A DNA stretch of 64,000 nucleotides, from positions 25,014,923 through 25,078,922 of the forward strand of contig NW_022145597.1 in assembly GCF_000002235.5 (NCBI RefSeq), written 5' to 3'. This DNA comes from Strongylocentrotus purpuratus (taxonomy: Eukaryota > Echinodermata > Echinoidea > Camarodonta > Strongylocentrotidae). Below, one piece after another: positions 1-12,384 of the stretch (position 1 is the first letter of the stretch; each line of letters begins with the position of its first letter). The translations under genes and the position numbers were made by a program. The notes under the pieces were generated by a model. The model made no database searches and was not told the DNA's origin. It saw nothing but the letters and a program-made list of their open reading frames with translations.

Positions 1-599
1 AAAATCAACTGAGTACAAAGTCCTTAAACAGATCGTAAACAGTTGCTACTACGTTCACTTTCTTCGCACAAAGTTTGAGCCCGTTATTGGGCAAAATTTT
101 ACAGAACGTATTGAGAACTAGTTTGGTGTGATGGGGGCTTCACTTGAATGTCTTGTTTTGCACACCTCAAAGCGTTGAAGTTTAACTTGAATAAGGAATG
201 GCAAGAACGCGCTGAGGTTTTATAACCCTTGAGCCAGGATGTGATTGTACTCTAGAAGCGCAGTTGAACGCACTAAGGACGAGATGAGGACGAGCTCAAC
301 TGTCTCTGAACTAGTTAGAATGGAAATCGAAGTACAACTAGTTAATAACGGGTTTAAACTGAATACGGACTGGCTTGGACTGCCTGGAAATGGCGAATTT
401 ACCCGATCTGAACTTGATATGAGCTGACTGCATGTGGACAGGGTAAAGACGAGATGTACGTATTGAGGACTGTTTATGAACAAACTAGGATCGTACTATA
501 GACATTATTTACACATTCTACCCCGACCACAACCAGTTTTATAATTTTCTAGGACGGTTCCAGAACGTAGTGAGAACTGGTTTGGTGTGATGGGGGCTT
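1..599. other. No gene seen; intron of gene A with an internal direct repeat
   Basis: A stretch of about 45 bp ending TTTGGTGTGATGGGGGCTT occurs at about 95-140 and again at about 553-598. Between them are short open frames on both strands with no recognisable domain. No counterpart at the matching place in copy B, so this is copy-specific insertion DNA. Confidence 0.5.
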
Positions 600-646
600 A
601 ACCACTAAACCACAATCCTTCCGCTATGGGAGATGATTCCACATAC

Positions 647-751
647 CATCCGCCATATGAAGCGAGTCGGATACCATGGTGAATGTGGCACCACATGATT
701 CAAATCCAAGCGATGTTCCTGGAACGAAGCCCTTTGTCATCCGAGGGCACC
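647..751 (-). CDS. Gene A exon 9: pre-GAIN segment, last exon in window
   Basis: 105 nt, CPRMTKGFVPGTSLGFESCG then ATFTMVSDSLHMAD, phase 1 to 1, donor GTATGT. The next exon must lie left of base 1. Confidence 0.83.
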
Positions 752-3700
752 CTATTAGGTGAATTAAAAAAAAAACTATTTCTCTAACTTGTAAACCGTC
801 ATTACATAATATATAGCAATATGATATATTGCATAACTCCTTCTCCCTAGGCGCCAACTCGTGAAATGTGTTCACCAGCTCGTGCGATTCACGTATCCCA
901 CTCGAGGCCTTTCAATTTTATATTAATATTTATTTGTTTGATTCTATTTCTGCATGTTTTGTAATATAAAATCTAGGTACATGTATATAACTAACAAAAG
1001 TTAAAATATATTTATAGGCCTTATTATATCATGATATAAATCAATTGAATAATTGTACCTCAAAAACACGTACCTGACAAATCATTTACAAATTGACAAA
1101 TGCAGGAGACCACCATCTTAAACTAGAGCTTGAATGTGATGACGGCCTCAGTCAAGGACCCTCTAGAACGACCAAACCTATAACATAATTACTTATAATC
1201 TGAAAAAAAATCATTATATTAAACAGCCCTCTTGAAATAAACATCGACCGATTCTCGCGATGTCAAAAGATAGATTGGTCAGTGCCTCAGTGGTATTATC
1301 AAGATATTTTATTATTTTTCGATGAATTGAACAAAACTACAGTTTCCTACCTCGTTTTTGCACTGTGGATCCTGGTGTACTTGCGCGTGATGACTCGCCG
1401 TATCTCTGATAAGCAGAAGAAGGAGAGTATTGATTTGCCTTCTAAGAAACAAACATCCAACCATGAACACCTTCCCCGAAATGAAAATCCATTCAGTTTG
1501 TGCTTTGTGTTACATTTCCTATGTTTCAATTCATTTCAATTCATTTCATTTCAATTTATTTCTTGTATTCAGTTTTGAATACATAATAGAGATCAGTATG
1601 CATTGAAACATATACGAATACATATAAACATATTTTAAGCAGAACTGGCCAGGCTCCAAGATAAGCGAAGCTTCTTGCCTTGCGGGCACTGCAAATTAAA
1701 TAAATAATTAGGAGTTCTTAGTGATGCAAAAGTACAACAAGGAGAAGAGAAGAATGAAACTTAAAAGTGATCAGGTGAGATTAAGAGAGAGTAACGAACT
1801 GAGAAAGAGTTACAGATAATTACACCGATCAATACCTTTCAAAAATCTATATTTTCCCTTAAGAAAATGTTCAGTTATACTTTTAGCCTAAGTACAGTTA
1901 TTGCAAATATGTTTTTATACAGCGCCTAAAATTAAACAAATCTTTTCCATCATCAATAACTAAAAAAAATGAGTGTTTATGAAAAAAATTTACAAATCAA
2001 TTCGGGAAGGAGCTCACATGCCATTTTGTGTTTAACTTCAGAAATTCATTACTTTCCTATTTTTAATCGGATTTAGCTAAAATCTTTCACTTATTTGTTT
2101 CTTTAACTTTTCTGCTTTTATGAAAAACAGCGAGAGAGTTAGCCGTTATCGAGCGTTCCTTGCAGATATTTACACTCTTCACAACTCAGGGAAATAATGA
2201 ATAAAATACCAAACGATCTCTTACACATACATTTTAATACAAACAGAATAACAGGAGACTCACATGTCTATTTCCAATTTTATTTGTTTATTACTGAAAC
2301 TGAACACGAGCCGCGATAAACTCACCGACTCGTCAAGTAAAGAGCAGTTGAAGGGGTATTCCACTGAGTTCAAAGTCATATTGGGCCTCGATTCGTAGTA
2401 GAGATTATCGCAATGCTCACTGTGCAGACCGTCTTCAGCAATGGTGAAAAGGCTGTTCGTTTGGATACTAAATGTAAACGATTCATCTGAAAAGACACAA
2501 TAGCAAAGAAAACAACCAGTGTACAATTCCACATTCGTACTTTTTGTGCTCCACAAAGTTCTTTTGTTGTAATACATGAGTCAGATGTTTATTTTTATTT
2601 TTTATAGCATCATTGAGGCAGGCATGAATCTATCTAATGGGCATATTCGAAACTCTTGTTACAGGGACTGCTGTCAATAGTTGTATGTCGATACCTGAAG
2701 CTGCAATTGTTTGCATTTGTACAATAACACAACATTTCCGGAGGACTAATGGAATTGGCAGGTGGGTACATTTTAAAGGCCCACTGCACTACTTGTTGCT
2801 ACTTGCGCCCTCTATATAACAAACAATGCCTAATCGGTGACCATTGGTCCCCCATGATCATCTTTTTCTTTTGTTAACTGAGAGCTGAGTTGATGAGATA
2901 ACCACCTGTCCAGTGACCTTGCAGGGCGGTCTAATCCCTCCTGTAAACTACGGCAGATAAGCTTTAATTGTTTGCTTGATATAACATTCGTATTAAAGGT
3001 TATACATGTGTTCCGAAGGTCATAATCTTCAATGCGTATATTAAAAGCAAACATTATTTAACGACACGATTGTTTCTTTCAAATTAATCTTTTTACACAT
3101 CTTGCACATATTCTTTGATCAACCTAATTATAAGGATTGCACTGATATTTATTTCACGTACATTAATGTCGATTGGCCAAAAGAATTTAAAATTGCATAA
3201 TAGCGTAACACTTCAAAATTGAACGGCAAGCGCGTAAAAACCAAATAAAAAACAAAGGTTATTTGCCAAATAGCATTCCTTTTGGCTGGGAAGCCACGTG
3301 ACACTCAACAAAGTAACATAATTCATCCATGCTTACACGTGTATTCGATTTCGATGGATATTGTCTCTGCCCCATCCACTGCGCTCAGGCATTCGAACCT
3401 GGAGTACATCTGAATGACCTCATACAGGGCGCCCTCACATGCAGGCTGGCTGCAAGCGATGATGCTTTGCGCGAGTCGGGTGATATCGACAGGTGATGCC
3501 TCAGACACCCTTAGGGTTGCTCTCACCACTGTAATGGCACTGCTGTTGAAGTCAGGGTTGCTGCAGAGGGATATCTGAGGGAGGCAGTTCTCAAGCGTGG
3601 CTGGAATGTGGTAAAAAGCCCCGTAAAAAGCACAGCCAAAATATATCACAGTTTCATTATTTCAAAATTGACAATCTTGCTCGGTCGCTCCTGCTCCCTC

Positions 3701-6700
3701 GCACAAAACAACGACCTGTTAAGGGTTTAAACTTGAAAACAACTGAATCTGAATAGTAGTATAATGTTGTAAACATACCCACTCCCCCCCCCCCATATTG
3801 ATCTAATTGATTACTTTAGAAAATAGAAAATACAATACAAGCCGACGTGTGAAGTTCTTACCTCCAATTGTGAAAGTCTCACAACGCCCTTTAACAGCAA
3901 CAGTTGTACCCTTATCAATGAAACGAAAAAAAAATGATTATACCACTGCCGTTAATATATATAGTACTACTATTTCAGGTATAAAGATATTGTTTCTAGC
4001 TGGTCACACCAGCAGTCTTTAACCACGAGGCTATATAGATGGACTTGGGCTTCCTCAATAACATATTCAATTAATAGACAAATCTTCAAAATTCATTTAT
4101 TGATTTCTTTGTCGGGGATAGGGGGGTTGACAATGACAAGTAAAACGCGTCAAAACGCGTCACATGACGCACGAAAACCTAGGTTTGTCGACAAACCTCC
4201 TTTGTGAATTCGGGCCACGGCGTTTGAGGATATTTTTAAAAATCATAGGATGAGAAGTAATGATCATGTATTGTATAACAAACTATCTCCACCTCATAAT
4301 CGTGACAGAAATGTATATGCTCTTTCAATTAATATACATAATTACATATCAATATTGATCAGTAAAGTATTACTATTAGTAAAAATTAATGGCGTATTAG
4401 GATCATGGTTGTGTTAAAGCTTTTTTGTCAAGGTTAGGGTAAGGTTAAGAGTTTAGGGTTTGGGGTTTAGGGTTAAGGTAAGCAAAAGGGTTAAGTTTCG
4501 GTTTCTGAGTTTGACTAACCATAAAGAAATCGCATTGGAAATTACGCTGGAGAAAATACAGATATGCGATTGGTGTCGGCACAGCAATGCGTTTCATATT
4601 TTTGTCATCGCATTTTAATGCGTTTATGCTAAAGAAATATCAGGGGGTGGTGAATCATTTAACAATATTTTGTTGTTGTTAACCAATGCAATTAGGGTAG
4701 TCACAATGATAATCATTTTTCTGATCTGAGCCTTTCAGCATATACTTACAGGCGATGTCGTAGCAGGTTGAGTTGTTGCAGGTTGCGTCGTGGCCGGTTG
4801 CGTTGTTGCCGGTTGCCTCGTAGCAGGTTGCGTTGTTGCCGGTTGCCTCGTCGTTGGTTGTCTCGTTACCGTTTGCGTCGTAGCCGTTTGTGTTGTTGCC
4901 GGTTGCCTCGTAGCCGGTTGCGTCGTCGTTGGTTGTGTTGTTACCGTTTGGATCGTAGCCGGTTGTGTCGTTATCGTTTGCATCGTAGACGTTTGAACTA
5001 CTGCCGGTTGCCTCGTGGCTGGTTGCGTTGTTGCCGGTTGCATCGTCGTTAGTTGTGTCGTTACCGTTTGCGTCGTAGCCATTTGTGTTGTTGCCGGTTG
5101 CCTCGTAGCCGGTTGTGTTGTTGCCGGTTCTGTCGAAGCCGGTTGCGTCGTCGTTGATTGTGTCGTTACCGTTTGCGTCGTAGTCATTTGTGTTGTTGCC
5201 GGTTGCGTTGTTGCCGGTTGCGTTGTTGCCGGTTGCGTCATCGATGGTTGCGTTTGTGTCGGTTGCGTCGTAGCCGGTTGCGTTGTTGCCGGTTGCATCG
5301 TCGTTGGTTGTCTTGTTACCGTTTGCGTCGTACTCGGTTGCGCTGTTGTCGGTTGCATCGTCGTTGGTTGTGTCGTTACCGTTTGCGTCGTAGCCGTTGG
5401 CACTGCTGCCGGTTGCGTTGTTGCCGGTTGCGTCGTCGTTTGTTGCGTTTTTACCGGCTGCGTCGTAGCGGAAGGCATTGTCGCAGCGGCTTGCTCATCG
5501 CAGTCGCCGTGGTGATATTGATCAAGACTTGAGCCCGCAGATGGTGCTGAGGCTGGGCCAGTTATTAATGATTCGACGGTGAAAGTGAGGCATCGGGAAA
5601 AGTTTTTGCTTAAGAAATAGCTGTTATCACCGAATCCATCGAATGTGGCGCCAAAAAAGCTCTGGCTCCCACCTAATGATACGTCATACAAAATGAAGAA
5701 TCGCGACAAAAATTATATGTGCCGTCAAAAATAAAGTTAACTACTGAACTATTCATTCTCCTTGCAAATGTGTTGTGTTTGTAACTCATGAATTAATGGT
5801 TGGACAGATTGAATTAGATCATTTGTGAGAAAACCTTTAAGTGTAAGGTTTAATAAGTCCCATTCTCAAGTATCTTAAGTCGGGAAAAATGAATTGTTTA
5901 CATACTTTAACAAATTACGTAAACTTGGTAAGGGTATGAATAATTTTGTTGTTAACTGTTCTTAAATAAACAGTAAGAATAAGTAAATTAAAGGATAAAT
6001 GTGGAGGACATTCGCTTTTGTTCTACACAACTTAACACAACCCCTGTGTAAGGAGTGAACCTCCTCCCCAAGTTGTGTTAAGTCGTTACACGGCGAATTT
6101 GCAGTGTGTAGTGGGTAAAGAGTAACAATTGCAGATTAATTTCATGCTAAAGGACTTTAGTGCCGTGATAGAGATTCGAGCGCCATAGTTTGTGAATCAT
6201 AGTCCGGGAACATATCCACTAAACCACGACACCTGTACACATAAATTAGAACAATTGCTTGCAGTAAGCTGTAACATAAAAAATGTGTCAGCGCTTACTA
6301 TCATACTCCACACTTTAAAGTGACTTGGTAACATTGTTGAAGGTTGATGAAAAAAATGCTTAATTTTTGTACAAATGTTACTTACTATATTCCTTCTACT
6401 GTACTTACCCTCTGAAATGCAAAAAAAATCCAGAACAAATTCTAAAACCACGAAGATATCTATGGTTTTCTTTGAAGGCGTCGATGTACGACACCCTCTT
6501 ACAGTGATTAACAGTAAATTCTCCCAACCATTTTTGAATTTTCCCAACCGTTTTTCCATGAAAAAAAGACAACAGGCTATAAAAAATCTTTCAACCCTTA
6601 AATGTCTGGAATGGAATGTCGAGCCATTTTATTGCTTTGTGAGATTTCCATTCACCTAAAATGTAATCAAATTGTAATAATAAAGTTGGGAGAATTCAGG

Positions 6701-9700
6701 AATCGATCAGATCAGTTTTTCCCAATTTGTACCATGAATAATGGTCCTTTTTCACTCAAATTTTCGGATTATCTTCAATTGTATATCTAGCATTGAAGTC
6801 ACTACCTTAGCACCACTATCTCTCATCTGAACAATGTTATTAAGTCCATTTAAAGTTTAAACTAAATAATATCGAATCAAACTTTCGTACTACATGTACA
6901 AGAAAGGTGTTTCTACCTGAATAAGAAACTGTAATCGATGCGGTGAGGGCAGGAACACTAGGGGCAGTAACAGTATCCAATGTGAGACAGAACTGTTGTG
7001 AGTAGTGGACCAGGAGGAAAAAAGCCAGCTCAGTACAGGCCTTTTTGCTGCATTGTACGATGTTGTTGGCTGCTTCAGTTGCATGAACGCTGCTACCAGA
7101 GTCGATTGTCACGGTTGCTCTAGTCACCTCAATACTTCCCCGTACGTTAGAGCTACATTCACTAAATGTCTTTATACTGCATGTATTTCCTGTTGTGGCT
7201 GCAATTTAAGAAAAGAGCAACAAACCCGGTCGTCGCTTGACAACCAAAATCAGCAGCAAATCAATTTGATTGGCTTACTTTGGACTTTCCTTACAGGGGC
7301 TGCTGGTCTGACCAGCTTTCAACAATTATCTGTTGATTGCTGAGCAAGGTATTTTCCGCAATTGCACAAAATATATTTGTGTATCTATTATACAGATATT
7401 GACTGGCAAGGGGGAGGTGTAATAAAACATTCTTTGGACCGCTGAAGGGAATTATATTTTCCCAAGTGGTAATATATCCCCGAAGCGCTGTACGCTTCGG
7501 ATAGATATGGTCACGAGGGAAAAAATAACTCCCTTCAGGTCTGAAGAATGTTATATATCCCGCCAGTCAATATATGTTATATAACATAGCCTTGGCTTGG
7601 AAATGTAAGGAGGGGTCTATTTTTTGGCCCGAAATTTTTCCCTTTTTTTCCGACAAGAACATTTTTCGAGATTTCAATTTTTTTAGGGAAAGACATATAG
7701 GGAAAACAAAATTCGAGAATTAAAAAAAATATAGATAAAAAAAATGGCCCTCCCCTAACTAACCAAAATCCCAAATTGTGTGTTTTCTTCGAAATTGACG
7801 TACACGTGTTACAAAAATACAATCGGTATATAATCGGTATATAATCGGTATATAAAAGATATATGGACTGCAGCTTTAATATTCTAGGCATCGCTGTTTC
7901 TATACGGGATCTCGGGGACGGCGCGGTGCGCCTCGCGGTCATAGCAGGATTTAACATCCCCTTGAGCCTATAGAAACAGCGATGCCTCTCATAGCAGTCA
8001 GTTGGTAAAATGTAATTTGCTTTATTTGATTGAATGTAATTGGTATTCATTTCCTATCTGCAAGAGTTATACGGGGAAAACGATTTGGCTCAGACTTATT
8101 ACGAGAAGCATAAGATGCACGGTTTCCCTAAAAAACGAAACCTTACTTTAGTGGTAAATTAATTAGTGATTCAAAATATATTTTTCATTTAATAATGTAC
8201 GCATCATTGGAGAACGTCTCTTCTATAGTAAAATGAAAAACCCAATTAAGATCAATAAATGACGTTGACGGATAAACATTTGTCTAAAGAAGTTTCCATT
8301 ATGGTTTCTGGCACTTCAATTTCAGACTGTCTGAAATTGGTCGTGAGTAATTCATTGATAAAGCCTTGATATCATGAATGCCGAAAATAATAGTCAACTG
8401 GCGGTGTGCACATTAATTTAAATAGTACTTACTCATTGAAAGGTTACTACATGATCCATTGGCCTCCGATATTAACTGCAGAGAAATAGATACAAAAAGC
8501 AATGCCTTTATACTTAGTGGGAAAAAGCCCTGTCAATAGTTGTCAGGAAATGATTTTCGCAGAAAAGAGAATGCTATATATATCAATATATTTATAATAC
8601 CATTGCACACCCCAGGCCATTAGTAGATCCCTTTAAATTAATTTTTGTATTATCTCTTGAACACATTTATCAGAAGAGCAGTGGTAGAGCAGTGGTCTCG
8701 TATACTAAAGCAACTGGATGCACTAATGCTTCATGGTAAAGCATTAAGCAAAGATTATAATTCGCGATTGATTCGGATCAATCGCAACTCTTTTTTTAAA
8801 ATGGGGTCCAGGATTTCAATTTAAAAGAGTTCGATCGTGTAAAAAATCTCGAAGAAATCTCGAATGGCGTGAACATATCAGATGCTTCCCAAAAAATAGT
8901 TTAGGATTATATATGCCTAAAAGTATAGAAAAGTAAGTAAATGAGGAAACATTTAAAATGGTATACAATATATTAGTTTCATTACATCTTAGTTATTGTG
9001 ATCTTGTACGGGTTATTGTTTGCACTCTTCAAAACATTTTATTCGACAATAAACCTTGGTATTCACCGGAAACGGAAAACATGGATTTTTTTTAATTAGG
9101 AAATCCCCGCTGAGAGGAGAATATAATATTGCTGTAATGATGTATCATTTTCGGACAAATCAAGTTCCCTTTGACCTAAATAACAAGTTTTCAGAGCGAA
9201 AATGTGTCTATGACGCCCATTAAACTAATTTTTCTTTTTTAAACTAGTCCTCCAAAATCCGAGTCGAGGAAACGTATGTTTATGTATTAAAAGAGGTTGA
9301 CAAGTATGGAACTTGTGTTCCCAGAATATTCAGAATGCTCCTCACATTGGTACATTCAAATTTACACTGGTAAATATAAAACACACAAATTCCTCATTTT
9401 TCCTAATCAATTCGTGGAGTTATATAACAAAACGATCAGTAACATATTAAATTGTGATCACTGTATCGCCAGAAATAAAGAATATTTGCAATAGGAAAAC
9501 CATCGATAAAATCGAAAATTAAAAAACGAATTTATCCTCCTATTCATTCATCTTTTGATTTAGGCAATTTTGTTTTATTTTGTATTGGTAATTTACTTCC
9601 GAATTAGTTCTAACAGAGAGTATTAGGGTACGCCGGGAATTTTGTATATATTTTATTTTGAAACTTTTAAATATAATTCGTAGCCAACACGTAGGGCTAA

Positions 9701-12289
9701 CTCGCTAGTGGTTCGCTAAGAGATCGCTTGCATTCGTTTGGTGGTTCACTTACCATCTCGTTTTGAAACCGTTTTAAGATTTTTGTATTCTTTCAATTTA
9801 TTTTGATTGTAAAAACGATAACAAACTGCTATATAACTGAACTCTGTTTGTTTAAATGAATGTTTTGTATTATTTTTTTGATATCATGTTAACTTAAATT
9901 TTCTAATTTTTTAAATTTTTATATTCCTTTTATTTTCATTTGCGATGGACAAACATGAATAATGCATAGGTCTCCATTATTCCCTTAAAAAATGTAAACA
10001 CTGCATGATTGCATTTTGAAAGGCAAAACTTTTTTCTAGCTCTATAACTGCAACAAAAACATGACTTTCTCTAAGCATATTCACTTGTTTCTAAATAACC
10101 AATCAAAAGAATGGTAATAAAATTCTATATTTCATTTAATAGAAGAAAAAAAATTGAGTTGGAGTTTTTTTCGGGTTACTGTATTTATAAAAAGCTTCTA
10201 AAGTGTCTGGCCACATATTCGTTTCTTTAATAGGTTTTAGTTTTAAAGAAGATGCACAAAATCAATGACCATTGCATCTTGGTCCTCGATTTTTTAAATT
10301 CAACAATAGAAGCAGGTTCCTTTTAATAGTAGGGTGATCACACTGCCTGTGCACACAGTCTGCCCCATGCACACACACACGCACAACAGCAGTCAGTTGG
10401 TAGAAATAGCAATTTTCGTAAATTTATTTTAAAAAAACTGAACAATATTTTTACATTTTTATTTCACATATCTTTCAAGCATACCTTTAACTCCAATTCT
10501 GTGTAGTTTCATTGTTATAGGCATGTGGGAAATATGTTAAATTATTAATTAGAATATTGTCTTTTCAGCCATGTGTGACATGGCCCGCTGATCGCCCATT
10601 GACTGTTATTCTGCGTGGTGAAAATGCACTCCCCCACAAAAATGCAATATCCTCATATGTTTCACTAATTGCATTATTTTTTTATTTACACTTAAGGTGG
10701 CTACAACTGTACTGGGGTCACCAAATATTGTTTTTTTCTGAAATTCAGTCCCTGTGGAATGTTATGGCCTGCTGAATTGAATGGTTTCTCGGAAAATCGT
10801 CATAAATCCTCAAATCTAACATTAAAAAAAAAACTATACTGTGATGTAGCTGAAAGTCTGCAAATTCTTATCATTTGTTCGGTTTTTCTGAATAATTTGT
10901 GAAACATATGAGGAAATAGCTGTACCGGTGATCCAAGTAATTTCCATCGCCATATTTTATTGGCATTGCAAAAATATTTTGAATTTAATGTTAATATTTG
11001 GTGTAAATATGATCTATAAATATATGATTTGAAAAAAATGCCAACAAAATGAACAGTTTGACTTTCCTATATATATAATTAGCTGAAATGACCTAATTTG
11101 CATATTTGATGAATATTCATAATTTGTTTTTTCTTCAAAAAAAATATATTTCCATACATAGGTTTCATCAATGTATCATGTTCGGTTTTGATTTGATTAC
11201 ATATGCGCATATTAATTAGACGGACTTAGTTATTTTCACAACTTTTTCATATCTGCAGATTCACAAAAATGGCAAAAATTACTTATTTTGTTTGCTTCTG
11301 TTTTCAGAACGGTAATAGATTTTACCACAAAGATGATATTTTAGTGTCTGATAATTTAATTTATTATTTGTGTCCAACAAAAGTGATGAATTAAGTTGTC
11401 AACTTTGTCGAATTTTGCCATTTTTGCCAATTTGACCATTTCTGGCAGGTTTTTCGGTAATTTTGCGATATAAACAAAATGGTATAAAATCACAACGCAT
11501 TGACCGATTTCAATTCTGTTTTTTGTTCTTGAAGCTTTCATAAAGCTTGATCATTTGCAATCATGAAATAACATGTGTTTGTTGTACTTATTTTTGGTGT
11601 GCTAAACCTATTAATAGCTCAGTCAAACCGCCCAAACTACAAACCGAATAAAAATTATTTATCACAATAGGCCCAATCTAGTTGATTCTCCTTAAAATAT
11701 TATTGCTTTAAATGGGATATATAGAAAAAACGGGTAGGATTGAGAAAAAAGGAACGACGACGGAAAATGGGTTTTTATCAGTTTTTTTGTCAGATTTTTC
11801 TTCTAGTGTGAATAAAGCTGACCATGTTCCTTTTATTTTCATTTCTGATGAGAAAACATGAATAAATAAAAAGGTCTCCACTATTTTCTTTAAAAATTTA
11901 AACGCTGCATGATTGCATTTTTGAAAGGCAAAACTTTTTTTGATCTAGCAATATAACTTGTTTTTAAATATTAACCAATCAAAAGGATGGTAAGAAAATA
12001 CTATATATTTCTTTGAGAACAAAGAATTTTTTTTTTTTCGAGCAACAAAACGTGTTGTTTAGTGTCTTCAAATTCTTACTTTATAATTCTTAATTGGCTT
12101 AATTTAATGTTTGTATCAAGGGATGTTTTTGTCCGCAATACGTAGGGTTAATCGTTATCCTTTAATTATCCCTCAAAATAAGAAATAATTTACGTGGGAA
12201 CAAAAAACAAAATCTAGAGTACTTACCACACTCAGAAATAATCCAAGAGTTATTAAATCACCAAGGCCCTGTCCACGTTGATTCTCCAT
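647..12289 (-). CDS. Gene A: adhesion GPCR paralog, 5' nine coding exons only
   Basis: Tandem paralog of gene B on the same strand, cut by the left window edge. Nine exons from ATG at 12289 to 647 match gene B exons 1-9 in order, phase and (except the stalk) exact length. They encode 648 residues plus one base: signal peptide, module 1, a longer TTQP stalk (923-nt exon against 566), module 2 and linker. GAIN, GPS and 7TM exons are not in the window; that A is a full receptor is inferred from B. No stop or frameshift was seen in the nine exons, so the visible part looks functional. Confidence 0.85.
1351..1405 (-). CDS. Gene A exon 8: short linker exon
   Basis: 55 nt, RYGESSRASTPGSTVQKR, phase 0 to 1, acceptor CTTATCAG, donor GTAGGA. 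An open plus-strand frame over the same bases is treated as a shadow. Confidence 0.72.
2326..2486 (-). CDS. Gene A exon 7: linker
   Basis: 161 nt, YESFTFSIQTNSLFTIAEDG to FNCSLLDES. Like gene B it has a second GTGAGT donor 62 nt downstream (alternative exon start at 2264). Confidence 0.8.
3337..3600 (-). CDS. Gene A exon 6: Cys module 2
   Basis: 264 nt. ATLENCLPQISLCSNPDFNS, then ITRLAQSIIACSQPACEGAL. Same borders as gene B exon 6. Confidence 0.9.
3862..3910 (-). CDS. Gene A exon 5: micro-exon opening module 2
   Basis: 49 nt, GTTVAVKGRCETFTIG, phase 0 to 1, donor GTAAG. Confidence 0.83.
4135..4215. repeat. MITE fragment (GTTTGT..GAATTCGGG family), gene A intron 4
   Basis: AAAACGCGTCAAAACGCGTC and ACAAACCTCCTTTGTGAATT match 51540-51600 and the element at 63740. 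Confidence 0.45.
4430..4500. repeat. Degenerate TTAGGG-like tract, gene A intron 4
   Basis: GTTAGGGTAAGG, TTTAGGGTTTGGGGTTTAGG and AGGGTTAAG units. A more degenerate version is at 44115-44190 in gene B. Confidence 0.55.
4750..5672 (-). CDS. Gene A exon 4: long mucin-like TTQP stalk
   Basis: 923 nt, about 307 residues, of which about 240 are TTQPA-type pentads with variants such as TTQTVTTQP, TTMQP and ATRQP. The non-repeat head (FGATFDGFGDNSYF, DQYHHGDCDEQAA) matches gene B. Open in frame over its whole length. The opposite strand is also open in two frames because of the 15-bp periodicity; those readings are shadows. Confidence 0.85.
6131..6235 (-). repeat. tRNA-derived SINE in gene A intron 3
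   Basis: Same SINE family, minus strand, with ACTAAACCAC at one end and a degenerate B box (GAGATTCGAG). Sits at the same intronic place as the element at 51730-51832, so it predates the gene duplication. Confidence 0.6.
6917..7198 (-). CDS. Gene A exon 3: Cys module 1
   Basis: 282 nt. TTGNTCSIKTFSECSSNVRG, then ATEAANNIVQCSKKACTELA. All Cys of the gene B copy are kept. Confidence 0.9.
7396..7573. mobile_element. 178-bp palindromic MITE, gene A intron 2
   Basis: Begins ATATTGACTGGC and ends GCCAGTCAATAT; the inner arms (AACATTCTTTGGACC, TCTGAAGAATGTT; CTGAAGGGA, TCCCTTCAG) also pair. No open frame. Confidence 0.7.
7821..7987. mobile_element. Short tandem repeat plus 102-bp hairpin MITE
   Basis: 7821-7855 holds three copies of AATCGGTATAT. 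7886-7987 is an inverted repeat, AGGCATCGCTGTTTCTATA against TATAGAAACAGCGATGCCT, around a GC-rich centre. Confidence 0.65.
8433..8475 (-). CDS. Gene A exon 2: micro-exon
   Basis: 43 nt, LISEANGSCSNLSM plus one base, acceptor CTGCAG, donor GTAAGT. Same phase and length as gene B exon 2. Confidence 0.83.
8476..12226. other. Gene A intron 1
   Basis: 3.75 kb, AT-rich. Partly alignable with gene B intron 1 (54037-58649), e.g. TCAGAATGCTCCTCACATTG at 9331 and 56689. No exon-like frame. Confidence 0.6.
12227..12289 (-). CDS. Gene A exon 1: start codon and signal peptide
   Basis: 63 nt, MENQRGQGLGDLITLGLFLS then V, donor GTAAGT. Two or three residues differ from gene B exon 1. Directly upstream lies the ~175-bp repeat array. 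Confidence 0.85.
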
Positions 12290-12384
12290 ATCAGCTCATG
12301 TAAAACTATAAATATTCTACAATTTAATTCTTATAATGATGTGTTCCAGGAATATTCTATTCCCGAACGATTAGCTTCCGTCAG

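Noticed and set aside
1282..1578. Plus-strand frame with a TM-like segment (SYLVFALWILVYLRVMTRRI)
   Set aside because: Overlaps exon 8. In copy B there is a 3-base loss and no added splice support, while the minus-strand exon fits phases on both sides in both genes.
4768..5532. Long plus-strand open frames over the stalk exon (Cys/Arg-rich and Gly/Val/Cys-rich repeats)
   Set aside because: Mirror readings of the 15-bp TTQP repeat; the minus frame joins neighbouring exons in phase and has a non-repeat head conserved in both paralogs.
8680..8730. tRNA-like GTGGTAGAGCAGTGG stretch
   Set aside because: No B box or acceptor stem found, so not called as a tRNA.
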